From positions 496,001-560,000 of the forward strand of contig NZ_JAQSIP010000001.1 of the NCBI RefSeq assembly GCF_028649475.1: 64,000 bases of DNA, in the 5' to 3' direction. A program made the translations under genes and the position numbers. Below, piece by piece: positions 38,876-47,059 of this stretch; positions within the stretch are counted from its first letter, which is position 1; each line of letters starts with the position of its first letter. The DNA comes from Curvibacter cyanobacteriorum. Lineage in GTDB: Bacteria > Pseudomonadota > Gammaproteobacteria > Burkholderiales > Burkholderiaceae_C. The notes beneath the pieces are model-generated. The model did no database searches. It was not told the origin of the DNA and saw nothing but the letters and a program-made list of their open reading frames with translations.

Positions 38876-38903
38876 GGCGGTGCGGTGCACCGCCTTTTTT
38901 TTT
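38876..38903 (+). terminator. Rho-independent terminator after clpA
   Basis: Perfect 8-bp stem GGCGGTGC-GGT-GCACCGCC (38876-38894) followed directly by nine T (38895-38903) and preceded by an A-rich AGAA. The best terminator in the window; it should end the clpS-clpA transcript. Confidence 0.93.
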
Positions 38904-38968
38904 GGCCGCCCAGCCGCGCAGGGGCGCGCTGTGCCTGCCCGTGGGGCGGCGGCAGGCGCCAAGCCACG

Positions 38969-38974
38969 GATAAT
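38969..38974 (+). promoter_or_regulatory. -10-like GATAAT seven nt before the sbcB ATG
   Basis: GATAAT (38969-38974) precedes ATG 38982 by seven nt, with no ribosome-binding site between. This suggests a transcript starting at or beside the start codon. Confidence 0.4.
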
Positions 38975-38981
38975 GGCGCCC

Positions 38982-40421
38982 ATGTCGCATACCTTTCTCT
39001 GGCACGATTACGAAACCTTTGGCGCCAACACCCGGCGCGACCGCCCGGCGCAGTTTGCGGCCATCCGCACCGACGCCGAGCTGAACGAGATCGGCACGCC
39101 GATGATGTTCTACTGCCAGCCCGCGCCGGACTACCTGCCCGACCCGCAGTCCTGCCTGATCACCGGCATCACGCCCCAGCTGTGCCTCGAAAAGGGCCTG
39201 CCCGAGCAGGCCTTTGCGGCCCGCATCGAGGCTGCGTTTGCCGAGCCTGGCACGGTCGGTGTGGGCTACAACACGATCCGCTTTGACGACGAGATCACTC
39301 GCTTCATGTTCTGGCGCAACCTCATCGACCCGTATGCGCGTGAATGGCAGAACGGCTGCGGGCGCTGGGACCTGCTCGATGTCGTGCGCATGGCCTACGC
39401 CTTGCGACCCGATGGCATCGTCTTTCCGCCCAAGGAGGACGGCAACCCCAGCTTCAAGCTGGAGGACCTGAGCCGGGCCAACGGCCTGGTCCACGAGGCC
39501 GCGCACGACGCGCTGTCGGACGTGCGTGCCACCATTGCGCTGGCCCGCCTGATCCGTGACAAGCAACCGCGTCTGTTCGACTTCTGCTTTGCCCTGCACA
39601 AGAAAGACCGCGTGGCCACCGAGCTGGGCCTGCCCACCTCGCCACAGCACGCCAAGCCTTTTCTGCATGTGTCGGGCATGTTCCCGGCGGCCCAGGGCTG
39701 CCTGGCCGTGATGTGGCCGCTGGCCAGTCACCCCCACAACAAGAACGAGCTGCTGGCCTGGGACCTGGCCCACGACCCCAGCGAGCTGGCCAACCTGGAC
39801 GCCGCCACCGTGCGCCAACGCTTGTTCAGCAAGCGCGACGAGCTGCCCGAAGGCCTGACGCGCCTGCCGCTCAAGTCGGTGCACCTCAACAAATCGCCGA
39901 TGGTGGTGGGCAACCTCAAAACCCTCAGCCCGGCCATGGCCGCGCGCTGGGGCACCGACCTGCCGCGCGCGCTGCAGCACGCCGAGCGCGCGCTGGCCTT
40001 GCCCGACCTCAGCGCCTTGTGGGCCGAGGTGTTCACCCGCGCCCCTGAGGCCCCGGTCGATGTCGACCAGGACCTGTACGGCGGCTTTGTCGGCCAAAAC
40101 GACCGGCGTCGCCTCAACCAGTTGCGCGCCTTGTCGCCTGAAGAGTTGGCCACCGACCGCACCGGCTTTGACGACCCGCGCCTGGGCGAGCTGCTGTTCC
40201 GCTACCGCGCGCGCAATTTCCCGCACACCCTGCAGGCCGAGGAGGCGCAGCGCTGGGAGGCCCTGCGCGCCGCGCGCCTGTTCGACGGCGACGGTGGGGC
40301 CCGCACCTTGGACCAGCTTTTCGCTGAGATCGACACCCTTTCCGAAACCGCGGACGAGCGCGGCGAGGCCCTGCTGGGCGCGCTGTACGATTACGCCGAG
40401 CACATTGCCCCTGAGTTTTGA
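38982..40421 (+). CDS. sbcB: Exodeoxyribonuclease I
   Basis: 479 residues from ATG 38982. DEDDh 3'-5' exonuclease: MSHTFLWHDYETFG supplies the metal-binding Asp9 and Glu11, VGYNTIRFDDEITRFMFWRN is ExoII, and HDALSDVRATIALARL contains the ExoIII His/Asp. The SH3-like and C-terminal domains are present (length close to E. coli SbcB, 475). It degrades single-stranded DNA in recombination and mismatch repair. An earlier in-frame ATG (38973) would add three residues only. Confidence 0.94.
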   Translation: MSHTFLWHDYETFGANTRRDRPAQFAAIRTDAELNEIGTPMMFYCQPAPDYLPDPQSCLITGITPQLCLEKGLPEQAFAARIEAAFAEPGTVGVGYNTIRFDDEITRFMFWRNLIDPYAREWQNGCGRWDLLDVVRMAYALRPDGIVFPPKEDGNPSFKLEDLSRANGLVHEAAHDALSDVRATIALARLIRDKQPRLFDFCFALHKKDRVATELGLPTSPQHAKPFLHVSGMFPAAQGCLAVMWPLASHPHNKNELLAWDLAHDPSELANLDAATVRQRLFSKRDELPEGLTRLPLKSVHLNKSPMVVGNLKTLSPAMAARWGTDLPRALQHAERALALPDLSALWAEVFTRAPEAPVDVDQDLYGGFVGQNDRRRLNQLRALSPEELATDRTGFDDPRLGELLFRYRARNFPHTLQAEEAQRWEALRAARLFDGDGGARTLDQLFAEIDTLSETADERGEALLGALYDYAEHIAPEF

Positions 40422-40481
40422 CCTGGCAAGCCCCCAGCGGGCGCGCTGCTTCACTGATTCCGAACCGACTGATTTTTTGCC

Positions 40482-41723
40482 ATGACCGATTCCCGCACCC
40501 CGGGCTTCACGACCCAGATCGTGCACGCCGACCGCCGCGCCACCGTGGAGCACGGTGCCATCCACAAGCCCATCCACACCTCGGTCCAGTATGGCTTCGA
40601 GCGCGTGGAAGACCTGATCGCCGTGTTCCAAGGCACGGCCAAGGGCGGCTTCAACTACGCGCGCCAGGGCACCCCCACCACCGGGGCCCTCGAGGCCAAG
40701 TTGACCCAGATGGAACAAGGCGTGGGCACCATCACCTTCGCTACCGGCATGGCCGGCATCTGCGCGATCTTCCTGACGCTGCTGAAGGCCGGCGACCACC
40801 TGGTGGCCAGCCGTTTCGTGTTTGGCAACACCAACAGCGTGTTTGGCACCCTGGCCGACCTGGGCATCAGCGTCACCACCGTGGACGCCACCGACGCGGC
40901 CCAGGTGGCCGCCGCGGTGCAGCCCAACACGCGCATGGTGTTTGTCGAAACCATTGCCAACCCCGGCACCCAGATCGCTGACCTCGAAGGCATCGGCCAG
41001 CTGTGCCGCGACAAGGGCTTGCTGTATGTGGTCGACAACACCGTGGGCTCGCCCTATTTGTTCAAGCCCGCCCGCGTGGGCGCCGGCCTGGTGGTGCATT
41101 CGCTGACCAAGAGCATTGGTGGCCACGGCAATGCGCTGGGGGGCTCGGTCACCGACACGGGGATGTTCGACTGGGCGAGCTACCCCAACATCTTCCCGGC
41201 CTACCGCAAAGGCGACACCAAGGGCTGGGGCCTGCAGCAGATCCGCAAAAAGGGCTTGCGGGACATGGGCGGCACGCTGTCGTCCACCGCGGCCCACCAG
41301 ATCGCTGCCGGCGCCGAAACCCTGGCCCTGCGCATGGACCGCACCAGCGCCACGGCCCTGGCCCTGGCTCAGTGGCTGGAGCAGCACCCGGCGATCGCGC
41401 GGGTGCACTACCCGATGCTGCCCTCGCACCCGCAGCACGCGCGGGCCAAGCAGCATTTCAAGGCGGGCTCTTGGCTGCTGTCGTTCGAGTTGAAGAACGC
41501 CGACGACTGCCTGGGCCTGTGCAACCGGCTGCAACTGCCAGTCAAGGCCACCGGCCTGGCCGACACCCGCACGCTGATCATCCCGGTGGCCCACACCATC
41601 TTTTGGGAAGCCGGGCCCGAGGTGCGTGCGTCCATGGGCATTGGTGACAGCCTGATCCGACTGTCGGTCGGCCTGGAAGAAGCCGAGGACCTGATCGCCG
41701 ATTTCGCCCAAGCCCTGGGCTGA
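40482..41723 (+). CDS. Cys/Met metabolism PLP-dependent enzyme (cystathionine gamma-synthase family)
   Basis: 413 residues. Fold-type I enzyme with GGFNYARQGTPTTGALEAKL, FATGMAGICAIFLTLLKAGDHLVAS, VDNTVGSPYLFKP and the PLP lysine in VHSLTKSIGGHGNALGGSV. The family includes cystathionine gamma-synthase, O-acetyl- or O-succinylhomoserine sulfhydrylase and methionine gamma-lyase, and the motifs do not separate them with certainty. It follows sbcB by 60 nt on the same strand and is convergent with cheB. Likely cytoplasmic, in sulfur amino acid metabolism. Confidence 0.87.
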   Translation: MTDSRTPGFTTQIVHADRRATVEHGAIHKPIHTSVQYGFERVEDLIAVFQGTAKGGFNYARQGTPTTGALEAKLTQMEQGVGTITFATGMAGICAIFLTLLKAGDHLVASRFVFGNTNSVFGTLADLGISVTTVDATDAAQVAAAVQPNTRMVFVETIANPGTQIADLEGIGQLCRDKGLLYVVDNTVGSPYLFKPARVGAGLVVHSLTKSIGGHGNALGGSVTDTGMFDWASYPNIFPAYRKGDTKGWGLQQIRKKGLRDMGGTLSSTAAHQIAAGAETLALRMDRTSATALALAQWLEQHPAIARVHYPMLPSHPQHARAKQHFKAGSWLLSFELKNADDCLGLCNRLQLPVKATGLADTRTLIIPVAHTIFWEAGPEVRASMGIGDSLIRLSVGLEEAEDLIADFAQALG

Positions 41724-41802
41724 TGCGCTGATCTGCGCGCCGGCCTGGCCGGCCCTTCGCCCCGACAGCGGTGGGGGGCCGGGCGCCGCGAGGGCGCCGC
41801 GT

Positions 41803-42921
41803 TCAGCCGCGCGCGTCGAACTGCAGGATGGCGCGGGCCACTTGGTCCAGCGGCAGGATCTCGTCCACGCCCCCGAGCTTGATGGCCTCGTTGGGCATGC
41901 CGAACACCACGCAGGTGGCTTCGTTTTGCGCGATGGTGCGAGCGCCACCGTCGTGCATCAGCTTCATGCCGCGCGCGCCGTCGTCGCCCATGCCGGTCAG
42001 GATGATGGCCAGCGCGTCGCGGCCCGCGCATTCGGCCGTCGACTTGAACAACACATCCACCGAGGGCCGGTGCCGGTTCACCGGCGGCCCATCGCTGACC
42101 ACCGCGTAGTACTGGCCGCCCGCCTTGCGCAGGTGCAGGTGGCGGCCCCCGGGGGCGATCAACACCAGTCCACGCTCCAGCCGGTCGCCATCGCGTGCTT
42201 CGCGCACCTGCACCGCGCAGGCCTGGTTCATGCGGTCGGCGTACATGGCGGTGAACTTCTCGGGCATGTGCTGGGTGATCGCGATGCCTGGCGCATCGGG
42301 GGGCAGGGCGGTCAGGATCTGTTCCAGTGCCTGGGTGCCCCCGGTGGAGCTGCCAATCACCACCGGCTTGTTGACGGCAAACGCGTGCAGGCCCAGCGTG
42401 GCCGGAGCCCGCTGCGGTGCCGCGGTGGGCGCCGGGTGGCCAGGGGCTGCGCCACCCGAACCCGGGGCTGTGGCCGCCGACGGGCGCTGCATCGGCGTGC
42501 TCTGCACCCGCAGCCGGGGCCGCGCGCGCGCCGCCGCCTTGAGGGCGGTGATCAACTCCAATCGCGACTCCTCGAGGAACTGCTTCAGGCCCAGCTTGGG
42601 CTTGGCCACCACCGACACCGCCCCGGCGGCCAGCGCGTCCAGGGCGACCTTGCTGCCCTGGGTGCTGAGGCTGGAGCAGATCACGGTGGGGATCGGGTCG
42701 GTGGCCATCACCTGGCGCAGGAAGGTCAACCCGTCCATGCCCGGCATCTCGATGTCCAGCAGCAGCACATCGGGGCGCTGTTGCTGCAGGCTGCGCATGG
42801 CAATCAAGGGGTTGGGGGCGCTGCCCAGCAGCTCGACCTCGGGCGAATCCTTGAGCAGGTAGGCGACGGTTTGCCGCATGACAGCGGAGTCGTCGACAAG
42901 AAAGACCTTGATGGCGGGCAT
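41803..42921 (-). CDS. cheB: Chemotaxis protein-glutamate methylesterase/deamidase CheB
   Basis: 372 residues from ATG 42921 (MPAIKVFLVDDSAVMRQ); the TTG at 42945 is less likely. Receiver domain with Asp10/Asp11 and phospho-acceptor Asp56 (LLLDIEMPGMDG), a Pro/Ala-rich linker, then the methylesterase domain with the catalytic Ser in VVIGSSTGGTQALEQIL, His in TQHMPEKF and Asp in GMGDDGARGM. It removes methyl groups from MCP glutamates and deamidates glutamines when phosphorylated by CheA. Last gene of the che operon. Confidence 0.96.
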   Translation of the reverse strand: MPAIKVFLVDDSAVMRQTVAYLLKDSPEVELLGSAPNPLIAMRSLQQQRPDVLLLDIEMPGMDGLTFLRQVMATDPIPTVICSSLSTQGSKVALDALAAGAVSVVAKPKLGLKQFLEESRLELITALKAAARARPRLRVQSTPMQRPSAATAPGSGGAAPGHPAPTAAPQRAPATLGLHAFAVNKPVVIGSSTGGTQALEQILTALPPDAPGIAITQHMPEKFTAMYADRMNQACAVQVREARDGDRLERGLVLIAPGGRHLHLRKAGGQYYAVVSDGPPVNRHRPSVDVLFKSTAECAGRDALAIILTGMGDDGARGMKLMHDGGARTIAQNEATCVVFGMPNEAIKLGGVDEILPLDQVARAILQFDARG

Positions 42922-42941
42922 GGGAGAAGGGTTCCTGGGTG

Positions 42942-43454
42942 TCAAAGGGGGTTGTCGGCGACCGGGATCACCTCGATGTCGGGTGCATCCTGACCGATGG
43001 TCCAGCTGACGCGGCGGTAGTACGGGCCACCGACGGACTCGGCCAGCACCTCGATGCCGACGTCGGCCAGGTAGTCATTGACCCAGTCGAGGTTGTTGTC
43101 GCCGACCGGGTAGGGGTTGAGTTGGTCCGGGAACATGTTGCCGCCGCCACAGAGCCAGGCCTGACAGTGCTCGGGGGCAAAGCCAACCGCGCGCAGTTCG
43201 GCAAACAGGGCGCGCATGGCGGCCGTGCCATAGCGGGTGTCGCGCGGGTCGGGGGGGCGCCGTGCCGAGGTGTGGACGATGTGGCACATGGCCCCGACGG
43301 TGCGGTGCGGGTCGCTGAGCAGCACCGCCACACAGGAGCCCAGCAGGGTGTCCAGCCGCTCGCCACGCTGCGCCAGGGCCACATCGCCCGGGTGCAAAAA
43401 GCGCACCCGGGTTTCGGGCGGCTGGGACGGCAGCCCGTCGGCGGGGCGGCTCAT
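42942..43454 (-). CDS. cheD: Chemoreceptor glutamine deamidase CheD
   Basis: 170 residues from ATG 43454, which overlaps the cheR stop by 4 nt (ATGA). Conserved catalytic Cys in DTLLGSCVAVLLSDP and His in GAMCHIVHTSARR, with the later CGGGNMFP segment. It deamidates glutamines on MCPs. Its coupling to cheR and position before cheB keep the three receptor-modifying enzymes together. Confidence 0.94.
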   Translation of the reverse strand: MSRPADGLPSQPPETRVRFLHPGDVALAQRGERLDTLLGSCVAVLLSDPHRTVGAMCHIVHTSARRPPDPRDTRYGTAAMRALFAELRAVGFAPEHCQAWLCGGGNMFPDQLNPYPVGDNNLDWVNDYLADVGIEVLAESVGGPYYRRVSWTIGQDAPDIEVIPVADNPL

Positions 43455-44263
43455 GCGCGTTTCCTGAACACGCCGGGCGACACGGGCTCGAGCGGCGTCT
43501 TGCACGGCACCCGCCCCTCGGCGGTGCCAATGAAGAAGAGCCCGCCGGGCTTGAGGGTGCCCAGCACGCGGTCCACCACGGCGGTCTTGGTGGGCGGGTC
43601 GAAATAGATCAGCACATTGCGCAGGAACACGGCGTCAAAAGGCCCCAGGCCGCTGAACGGCTGGGTCAGGTTGAGCTGGCCAAACTGCACGCGGGCCCGC
43701 AGCTCGGGCTTGACCATGGCCTGGCCCTCGGCGGGGCCCTCGCCGCGCAGGCAGTAGCGGCGCAGGCGTTCCGGGCTGACAAAGCGCAGCCGGGTTTCGG
43801 GGTAGATGCCCTCGCGCGCGGCGGTCAGCACCCGGTGGCTGATGTCGGTCGCGAGGATCGACCAGTTGCTGTTCACCTGCCCCTGGGCCTGCAGGTCGGC
43901 CAGCAGCATGGCGAGGCTGAAGGCCTCATCGCCAAACGACGATGCAGCACTCCACAGCGCCAGGCCGGGGCGGGGGCGTTTGCTCAGCAGCTCTTTTTGC
44001 AGCAGCTCGAAATGCCGCGCTTCCCGGAAGAAATAAGTCTCGTTGGTGGTCAGCAGGTCCACCGCCATCTGAAACTCAGCGCCTTCGTCTTCCTGTTCCA
44101 GCAGGTCGGCGTACTCCTCGAAGCGCGTCAGGCCCAGGCGCTGCAGGCGCAGCGCCAGGCGCGAAGACATCAAGGCTTTCTTATGGTCGGCAAATGACAG
44201 GCCGACGCTGTCGTACATGAGGGCGCTGATGCGTTGGAAGGCGGCGTCGCTGAGCTGGGGCAT
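43451..44263 (-). CDS. cheR: Chemotaxis protein methyltransferase CheR
   Basis: 270 residues. N-terminal all-alpha domain (MPQLSDAAFQRISALMYDSVGLSF) and the SAM-dependent methyltransferase domain (TTNETYFFREARHFELL, LWSAASSFGDEAFSLAMLL, ILATDISHRVLTAAREGIY, VFLRNVLIYFD). The usual ASxGEE loop reads ASSFGDEAFS, a conservative change. It methylates receptor glutamates. 30 nt after cheW; overlaps cheD. Confidence 0.95.
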   Translation of the reverse strand: MPQLSDAAFQRISALMYDSVGLSFADHKKALMSSRLALRLQRLGLTRFEEYADLLEQEDEGAEFQMAVDLLTTNETYFFREARHFELLQKELLSKRPRPGLALWSAASSFGDEAFSLAMLLADLQAQGQVNSNWSILATDISHRVLTAAREGIYPETRLRFVSPERLRRYCLRGEGPAEGQAMVKPELRARVQFGQLNLTQPFSGLGPFDAVFLRNVLIYFDPPTKTAVVDRVLGTLKPGGLFFIGTAEGRVPCKTPLEPVSPGVFRKRA

Positions 44264-44293
44264 GGAGGCTTCAAAGCACGGGAGGGCAGGCCC

Positions 44294-44821
44294 TCAGGCG
44301 GGACTGCCGGGGGGCGCACCCGGGGTGGCCAGGGCGGCCATTTCATCGACATCCAGGGCCTTGGCGGGGTCGAGGATGATGACAAAGCGGCCCTTCACCT
44401 TGCCCATGCCAAGGATGAACTCGCGCTGGATGGTGGTGCCAAACGGTGGCGGCGGCTCGATCTCCTGTGCCGGGATGTCCAGCACCTCGCTGACCGCGTC
44501 CACCAGCAGGCCCAGGGCGAGGGTGTCGCCTTCGCGCTCGGCCTGGAAGATCACGATGCAGGTCTTTTTGCCCTGCACGGCCGGGGGCTTGCCCAGGCGC
44601 GCCTGCAGGTCGATCACCGGGACCACGGCGCCGCGCAGGTTGATGACCCCGCGCACAAAGGAGGGCATCAGCGGCACCGGGGTCAGGGGGCTGGGCTGGA
44701 TGATCTCCCGCACGCTGGTGATGTCCATCGCGTAGACGCCATCGGCCAAGATGAAAGTGAGGTACTGGGCGGCGGCCGAACTGGGCGCGTCGTCACGGGG
44801 CGGTGCCTGGCGGATGCTCAT
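44294..44821 (-). CDS. cheW: Chemotaxis coupling protein CheW
   Basis: 175 residues. After a short polar tail the CheW domain runs QYLTFILADGVYAMDITSVREII, FVRGVINLRGAVVPVIDLQARLG and GLLVDAVSEVLDIPAQEIEPPP. It links receptors to CheA in the cytoplasmic array. 35 nt after the MCP gene and 30 nt before cheR. Confidence 0.95.
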   Translation of the reverse strand: MSIRQAPPRDDAPSSAAAQYLTFILADGVYAMDITSVREIIQPSPLTPVPLMPSFVRGVINLRGAVVPVIDLQARLGKPPAVQGKKTCIVIFQAEREGDTLALGLLVDAVSEVLDIPAQEIEPPPPFGTTIQREFILGMGKVKGRFVIILDPAKALDVDEMAALATPGAPPGSPA

Positions 44822-44856
44822 GGGAACCTTTGCTCGCAGTGAAAAGGGGGCCGGGC

Positions 44857-47001
44857 TCAGTAGGGGCGGAAATTCGCCTCGCCACTGGCCCCGCGCAGGC
44901 CGGCCCCAGCCAGGCGAGGCAGGGGCGCGTTGTCGGCCAGCCGGCGGCGCGGCAGGCCGTCGGGGTCGCCGCGGCGCGTGCGCACCGGGGTCAGCTCCAC
45001 CTCGGCCACGTTGAAGAAGCCAATCACGTCCTGCAGTTGCTCGGCCTGGCCCGACAGCTCCTCGGAGGTGGCGGCCAGTTCTTCGGAGGCCGAGGCGTTT
45101 TGCTGCGTGGCCTTGCTGAGCTGGTTCATGGCACTGCCGATCTGGTTGACCGTGGTGCTCTGCTCCTCGGAGGCCGCGGTGATCTCCTGCACCAGGTCCG
45201 AGGTGCGCTTGATCGAGGGCACGATCTCGTCCAGCAGCTTGCCGGCGCGCTCGGCGGTCGAGACGCTGTGGCTGGCCAGGTCGCCGATCTCCTTGGCGGC
45301 CTCCTGGCTGCGTTCGGCCAGCTTACGCACCTCGGCGGCCACCACGGCGAAGCCCTTGCCGTGCTCGCCCGCCCGCGCGGCCTCGATGGCGGCGTTGAGG
45401 GCCAGCAGGTTGGTCTGGTAGGCGATGTCGTCGACGATGCCGATCTTCGACGCGATCTGCTTCATGGCCTTGACGGTGTCGGCCACCGCAGCGCCGCCTT
45501 CGTCGGCCTCGGCCGCGGTCTTGGTTGCCATCGAATCGGTGACCTTGGCGTTGTCGCTGTTTTGCGAGATGGAGGCCGACATTTCTTCGATCGAGGCGGT
45601 GGTCTGTTCGACCGAGGCCGCCTGCTGGCTGGCCGCCTGCGACAGCGACTGGGCCGTGGCACTGACCTGGCCTGCCGCACCGCTGAGCGCGCTGGCCGCG
45701 GCGCGCACCTCGCCCATGATGCGGGTCAGCTCGTCGGCGGTCATGTTGCCGCTGGCCTTGACGCGGCCAAACAGGCCGTCGTAGTCGCGCTCAATGCGGA
45801 ACGCCAGGTCGCCACGGGAGAAGGCTTCGAGCAGGTTGGCCACATCGCTGAGGCCGTCTTCGCTGGTTTCCATCAGGGCGTTGACGCCGGTGCCGAGCTT
45901 GGCGAAGAAGCCGCTCTTGCCCTCGAGGTTGACCCGCTTGGCGAAGTCACCTTGGGTGGCCGCCTCAACGATGGCCGCCACCTCGTTCTCGATCGCCACC
46001 TCCTGGGTGCGGTCCTCCCATTCGACCACGGTGCCGATGCGCTGGCCCTCGGCGTCGATGATGGGGTTGGCAGTCAGCCCGAAGTGCAGGGCGCCAACGC
46101 GGATCTGGGTGCGGTGCGTGCTGCGCAGCAAGGCCAGCATGCCGGCCTGGTGCGCCGGGTTCTTGTGGAACACATCGATGCTTTGGCCAATCAGGTTGCG
46201 GCTGTCAAAGTGGGGCAGGCTCTTGCGCAACTCGGGCTCGTTGCGCTGCATCATCTGGGTGACGGTTTCGTTCATGTAGATGATGTGGTTGCTGGCGTCG
46301 GCAATCATCACGTTGGTGCTGCAGCGGTCCAGTGCATTGCGGATGCGGGCGTTTTCGGCGGCCACCTCGGCGGCGGCGGCGGCGGCCGCGGCTTCACGCG
46401 CCTGAGCGGCCACCTCGGCGGTGCGGTCGGCCCATTCGACCACCGTGCCCAGGCGGGTGCCGGCGGCATCGAGGATCGGGTTGGCCACCAGCCCGAAGCT
46501 CACGGCGCCGACCTTGATCTGGGTGCGGTGCGTGCCGCGCAGGCTGGCCAGCATGCTGGTCTGGTGCGCCGGGTTCTTGTGGAAGGTGTCGATGCTCTGA
46601 CCGATGAGGCGCCGCGCGTCGAAGTCGGGCAGCATCTTGCGCAGCTCGCTTTCGTTCTTTTGCATCATCTCCGTCACCGTCTGGTTCATGTAGACGATGT
46701 GGTTGGTGTCGTCGGCAATCATCACATTGGTCGAGCAGTTGTCCAGCGCGGTGCGGATGCGGAAGTTGCGCTCCGACTCGACCAGCAGCGTGTTGATGCC
46801 CTTGCACAGCTGGGCCAGGGCGCTGGTCTGGTCGCCCACATCGATGCGTTGGGACAGGTCCCCGAGGGCCGCCGCCTGCATCGCGGCCTGGGCCTGCTTC
46901 ATCAGCTCGGCCTCCTGCTCGGCGCGGGCCAACTCTTCGGGGCTGGGGCCTGAGGAGAAAACACGGGAGATCCAGGACGATTGATGCGGGGTGTTGGACA
47001 T
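44857..47001 (-). CDS. Cytoplasmic methyl-accepting chemotaxis protein with tandem PAS domains
   Basis: 714 residues from ATG 47001. No membrane helix or signal peptide, so it should be a soluble receptor. A short N-terminal helix region is followed by two very similar PAS domains (about 81-197 and 219-335), offset 138 residues and about three quarters identical by eye. Then come a HAMP-like region and the long MCP coiled coil with the tip [34 protein letters not shown] and helix [22 protein letters not shown]. No NWETF-type CheR-docking pentapeptide at the C-terminus. It lies between cheA and cheW. The cofactor or ligand is unknown. Confidence 0.93.
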   Translation of the reverse strand: MSNTPHQSSWISRVFSSGPSPEELARAEQEAELMKQAQAAMQAAALGDLSQRIDVGDQTSALAQLCKGINTLLVESERNFRIRTALDNCSTNVMIADDTNHIVYMNQTVTEMMQKNESELRKMLPDFDARRLIGQSIDTFHKNPAHQTSMLASLRGTHRTQIKVGAVSFGLVANPILDAAGTRLGTVVEWADRTAEVAAQAREAAAAAAAAEVAAENARIRNALDRCSTNVMIADASNHIIYMNETVTQMMQRNEPELRKSLPHFDSRNLIGQSIDVFHKNPAHQAGMLALLRSTHRTQIRVGALHFGLTANPIIDAEGQRIGTVVEWEDRTQEVAIENEVAAIVEAATQGDFAKRVNLEGKSGFFAKLGTGVNALMETSEDGLSDVANLLEAFSRGDLAFRIERDYDGLFGRVKASGNMTADELTRIMGEVRAAASALSGAAGQVSATAQSLSQAASQQAASVEQTTASIEEMSASISQNSDNAKVTDSMATKTAAEADEGGAAVADTVKAMKQIASKIGIVDDIAYQTNLLALNAAIEAARAGEHGKGFAVVAAEVRKLAERSQEAAKEIGDLASHSVSTAERAGKLLDEIVPSIKRTSDLVQEITAASEEQSTTVNQIGSAMNQLSKATQQNASASEELAATSEELSGQAEQLQDVIGFFNVAEVELTPVRTRRGDPDGLPRRRLADNAPLPRLAGAGLRGASGEANFRPY
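45997..46761 (-). repeat. Internal tandem duplication of a PAS-encoding segment
   Basis: Residues 81-197 (46761-46411) and 219-335 (46347-45997) of the cytoplasmic MCP are copies with a 414-nt period. Shared blocks include [24 protein letters not shown] and GTVVEW. An Ala-rich linker ([15 protein letters not shown]) joins them. Confidence 0.9.
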
Positions 47002-47059
47002 GGGGCGCTCTCTTGTGTGATGTGTTGGGTTAGGCGGTCGTTTGGGGATCGCGTGCCGG

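Noticed and set aside
41740-41752. CCGGCC-T-GGCCGG palindrome between the PLP enzyme and cheB as a bidirectional terminator
   Set aside because: No T tract on either strand and a one-nt loop; GC-rich palindromes of this size are frequent here.
43765-43790. Possible defect in CheR because the SAM loop reads ASSFGDE instead of ASxGEE
   Set aside because: Conservative change in an otherwise complete methyltransferase; not evidence of loss of function.
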